Made by a program: the position numbers and the translations under genes. A stretch of DNA of 64,000 nucleotides, taken from contig JAJDUD010000056.1 in NCBI GenBank assembly GCA_022826825.1, positions 1 to 64,000 on the forward strand, given 5' to 3'. The DNA is from Acidobacteriota bacterium (GTDB lineage: Bacteria > Acidobacteriota > Vicinamibacteria > Marinacidobacterales > Marinacidobacteraceae). Under the pieces are notes generated by a model. It searched no databases. It was not told the origin of the DNA and saw nothing but the letters and a program-made list of their open reading frames with translations. Of this stretch, positions 61,794 through 64,000 are shown in pieces. Numbering within the stretch: position 1 is the first letter of the stretch; every line of letters begins with the position of its first letter.

Positions 61794-63236
61794 ATGAGTC
61801 GAACGGGCCAACTCCGGAAGATACGCGCCGGTTCGGCGACCGTCAAAGGGCGGACGGCATTTTCGCGGCGAAATCCCGTTGCCATTGCGCGGTGTGGCGG
61901 CGCGCGTCCGGCGTCGTTCCCGGAGGCCCTTGCGGATGCATCCGGGAATTGCCCCGCATACGCTTCCCGAATCCGCCGTTCCCCCGCCCGCTTCCGTCGC
62001 CTGCCGCTGGTTTCGGCCGTGCTCCTGTGCTGGGCGGCGTGCGACCCGGCGCCGCCGCCTGCGACGGATCCCGTTCCACGGACGGCCGACGAACTCGCCG
62101 GCCGGTACGTGCGGCTCGCCTTCGCTCTCCACGAGCGCGACCCGCTCTTTCTGGACCTCGTGTTCATGGAGGTCCCTTCGGAGACTCTCGACCTCGAACT
62201 CCGGGAGATCGCCGAGCGGGCCGCGCGCCTCGCGGAAAGCTCCCGCGACATGGCGCGGACCGGGGACGAGTTCCGGGTTCGCCGCATCGAGGCGTCGCTC
62301 CGGGCAATGGCCTTTCGCGCCCGTTCGTTGCTCGGGGACCGCCGCCCGGTGGCCGAGGAGCTCCGGGAGGTCTTCGGGCTCTCCTGGACGGATCTCGAGG
62401 TGGACACCGACCGCCTCCATTTCCGCGTGGACCGCTCGCTCGCCGGCGTGGCTCCCCTCAAGGTCCGCGTGCGCCGCTACTACGAGCGCTCGGACGTGCC
62501 CGGGGAGTCGGCGGAAGTCCGGTTGCGCGAGGCGCTGGTCGCGTGCCGGAGCCTCGCGCTGGGCGAATCAGCCGCGATGGAACTTGCACCGCTCGGCATC
62601 CGCTGGATGAAACCGGCGGAGGCGCTGGCGCTTCCGACCGGCCCCTCACCGTTCTACCGCTATTCCGGGGAAGGGGCGGGCACGCTGTGGCTTCCCCTGG
62701 GTCTTTCGCTCAGGTCCTCGGAGTTGCACCGGCTGGCGTGTCACGAAGGGATCCCCGGCCATCACCTGCAGGCGATCGTCGCCGACCGGGAGTTCCAGGC
62801 CACCGGATGGCCCGAACTCGGGATCGTCCCGCTCTACGGTCCCCGGACCGCGGTGTTCGAGGGCCTGGCGGCAATGGTCGAGGGGCTTGCGCCGTCCGCT
62901 CCCGCCGACGAATCGCTCCGCGCCCTCGAGCCCGTGGTAGCGCGGGTGCTCGCCGGGTACCTGGACGGCGAACTGACCCGTCTGGAGGCGCTGCGCGCGC
63001 TCGATTTCGAGGCCCTCGTCCCCGATCCCCACGGCCTCCTCGCCCATGCCGACCGCTTCGGCGGATACGCTCTCGTCCGTCCCTCCGTGGACCCCGCGTT
63101 TCGCGGCGCCCTGGAGAGCCTCATCGATCCCCGGCTCTCACCCGACGACCTTCTCTCCGGGATCGTGAAAGCGGTCCGCGAAGCCATGAGTCCGGCGGAA
63201 CTCATTCACCTCCTTTCCCCTTCTCTCCATAATTGA
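61794..63236 (+). CDS. DUF885-type HExxPGHH metallopeptidase-like lipoprotein (start uncertain)
   Basis: Up to 480 aa. Zinc motif: HRLACHEGIPGHHLQAIV, the DUF885 HExxPGHH form. A lipobox-like segment (VSAVLLCWAAC, about residue 80 of this reading) shows the mature part starts near 62034. The only ATG in frame is 61794, giving a long non-signal leader that sits 13 bp from the divergent copy C start; a non-ATG start or a sequence error nearby is possible. The family cleaves short peptides. The mature part is shorter than usual DUF885. Confidence 0.65.
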   Translation: MSRTGQLRKIRAGSATVKGRTAFSRRNPVAIARCGGARPASFPEALADASGNCPAYASRIRRSPARFRRLPLVSAVLLCWAACDPAPPPATDPVPRTADELAGRYVRLAFALHERDPLFLDLVFMEVPSETLDLELREIAERAARLAESSRDMARTGDEFRVRRIEASLRAMAFRARSLLGDRRPVAEELREVFGLSWTDLEVDTDRLHFRVDRSLAGVAPLKVRVRRYYERSDVPGESAEVRLREALVACRSLALGESAAMELAPLGIRWMKPAEALALPTGPSPFYRYSGEGAGTLWLPLGLSLRSSELHRLACHEGIPGHHLQAIVADREFQATGWPELGIVPLYGPRTAVFEGLAAMVEGLAPSAPADESLRALEPVVARVLAGYLDGELTRLEALRALDFEALVPDPHGLLAHADRFGGYALVRPSVDPAFRGALESLIDPRLSPDDLLSGIVKAVREAMSPAELIHLLSPSLHN

Positions 63237-63259
63237 GATGGTTGGTTGACGCCTTGCTG

Positions 63260-63784
63260 ATGCGCCCGGCACGCCTCTGCGTGCTCCTTGCCCTCGCCGC
63301 CTGCGGAGCTCCCGAAGAAGAACCGCCCTCCGACGGGATGGAGGGCATGCCGGGGATGGGCGGGATGATGATGGCGCACGGCGATCACGCTCCCCGGTAC
63401 GGGGGCTACGTCTTCATGCACGGCGATCTCCATTTCGAGGTCGTGCTGACCGCCGAAGGCGAGCACCGCATCTATTTCTCCGACGCCATGCGGAGCGAGC
63501 TGCCGGCCGCGGTGGCCGAGGACGTGCGGGTCACCATTCGCCGCCTCGGTGAGGCGGGCGAGGAACTCGAACCGCTGCGGCCGCGGATCGACGAGTTCGG
63601 CGAAGCCTGGATCGCGAGCAGCGATCCCATCGAAACCGAGGACACGGTGGCGATCGTCTACTTCCGGTTCGAGGGCTCGCCGTACGAGATCGAGGTTCCG
63701 TTCATCATGGAGCCGCCGACCGTGGATCCGCACACCGGGCTGCCGCTCCCGTCTCCGCCACCGGACGCTGAAGAGCCCCGGTAA
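63260..63784 (+). CDS. His/Met-rich lipoprotein, possible metal-binding
   Basis: 174 aa from ATG 63260 (MRPARLCVLLALAAC, a clean lipobox); an in-frame TTG at 63233 is further from a good signal. The mature start has DGMEGMPGMGGMMMAHGDHA, then RYGGYVFMHGDLHFEVVL, a Met/His cluster that fits copper or similar metal binding. A beta-sandwich-like body with IYFSDAMRSELPA follows. The downstream convergent MacB-like permease is cut by the window edge. Confidence 0.75.
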   Translation: MRPARLCVLLALAACGAPEEEPPSDGMEGMPGMGGMMMAHGDHAPRYGGYVFMHGDLHFEVVLTAEGEHRIYFSDAMRSELPAAVAEDVRVTIRRLGEAGEELEPLRPRIDEFGEAWIASSDPIETEDTVAIVYFRFEGSPYEIEVPFIMEPPTVDPHTGLPLPSPPPDAEEPR

Positions 63785-63816
63785 GACAACGGCCGGTCGG
63801 CCGGGGCGCTCGCCCG

Positions 63817-64000
63817 CTACTCGGAGCGCAGGGCGACGATCGGGTCCAGCCTCGACGCGCGGCGGGCCGGATACCAGCCGAAGAAGACTCCGACGCCCAT
63901 CGCGAGCACGGCGGCCCCGGCGATCGCCACCGCCGGGATCAGGGTCCGCCACCCGAACATGGCTTCGACGAGCGTCGAGGAAAGCCCACCCAGCGCGACC
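63817..64000 (-). CDS. MacB-type permease, C-terminal part (cut by window edge)
   Basis: 61 codons to TAG at 63817-63819. VALGGLSSTLVEAMFGWRTL then IPAVAIAGAAVLAMGVGVFF and GWYPARRASRLDPIVALRSE is the last helix and end of an FtsX/MacB permease, nearly matching the end of the permease at 55548-57089. The rest lies beyond the window. Confidence 0.85.
   Translation of the reverse strand, partial: VALGGLSSTLVEAMFGWRTLIPAVAIAGAAVLAMGVGVFFGWYPARRASRLDPIVALRSE

Noticed and set aside
60078..62420. 780-aa minus-strand frame overlapping M20-like copy C
   Set aside because: Out-of-frame reading of the M20-like gene; the true frame has the lipoprotein signal and M20 motifs.

Overview
The window is a stretch of chromosome from a very GC-rich bacterium with tightly packed genes. 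Many starts overlap the preceding stop (ATGA, GTGA, TGATG), and GTG and TTG starts are common. A GWxTD-domain protein, FG-GAP/CRTAC1 and TPR proteins, a YpdA-type reductase, paired MacB-like permeases and many lipoproteins suggest an Acidobacteriota-like or related lineage. That placement is an inference, since there is no rRNA or tRNA in the window to confirm it. The chromosome looks littered with toxin-antitoxin genes and dispersed palindromic repeats, as in many host-associated or sponge-associated uncultured bacteria.

Layout. 1-3.4 kb: the edge of a tyrosine integrase, a triple 85-bp repeat array, then an operon of a double cyclophilin, a YpdA-like reductase and an iodotyrosine-deiodinase-like flavoprotein. 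3.5-9 kb: an M16 peptidase followed by an accessory island with an orphan HicB, a MntA/HepT pair and a DUF4143 ATPase. The island also holds a scar made of a purF tail fused to an M16-peptidase tail. 9-22.3 kb: gamma-glutamyltransferase and purine synthesis genes (purF; metallo-beta-lactamase protein-purB-purS-purQ-purL; rpsU-purD-purE), broken up by a decayed brnT with intact brnA, rlmN and a DUF4143 remnant. 22.5-33.3 kb: an M20-like lipoprotein, phosphate acetyltransferase, STAS protein, a glycosyltransferase pair with oppositely charged tails, GH20, rpiA and an OpuC-type osmoprotectant ABC transporter. 33.3-40.7 kb: a Phd/PIN pair, polA, a two-gene AAA ATPase/TOPRIM-like module and an ADP-ribosylglycohydrolase. 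40.7-45.5 kb: a metabolic operon (HAD, class III aminotransferase, SDR, two CoA-transferase subunits, ADP-ribosylglycohydrolase). 45.5-57.8 kb: ogt, cyclophilin, methyltransferase, glycosyltransferase, CRTAC1/TPR pair, GWxTD protein, HigBA and an ABC transporter. 57.9-64 kb: two tandem M20-like lipoproteins, a DUF885-type peptidase, a His/Met-rich lipoprotein and the end of a MacB-like permease.

The most noteworthy observations are: (i) three M20-like lipoproteins that share the same loss of canonical zinc ligands; (ii) the AAA ATPase/TOPRIM-like pair, a candidate defence module; (iii) two in-phase 16-bp palindromes in front of the purine operon; (iv) the purF/M16 junction, which has the structure of a tandem-duplication joint; (v) an iodotyrosine-deiodinase homologue keeping the substrate-binding Glu-Tyr-Lys triad; (vi) a family of two-hairpin dispersed repeats with covarying stems; and (vii) decayed or orphan toxin-antitoxin genes too small or broken for routine gene calling.
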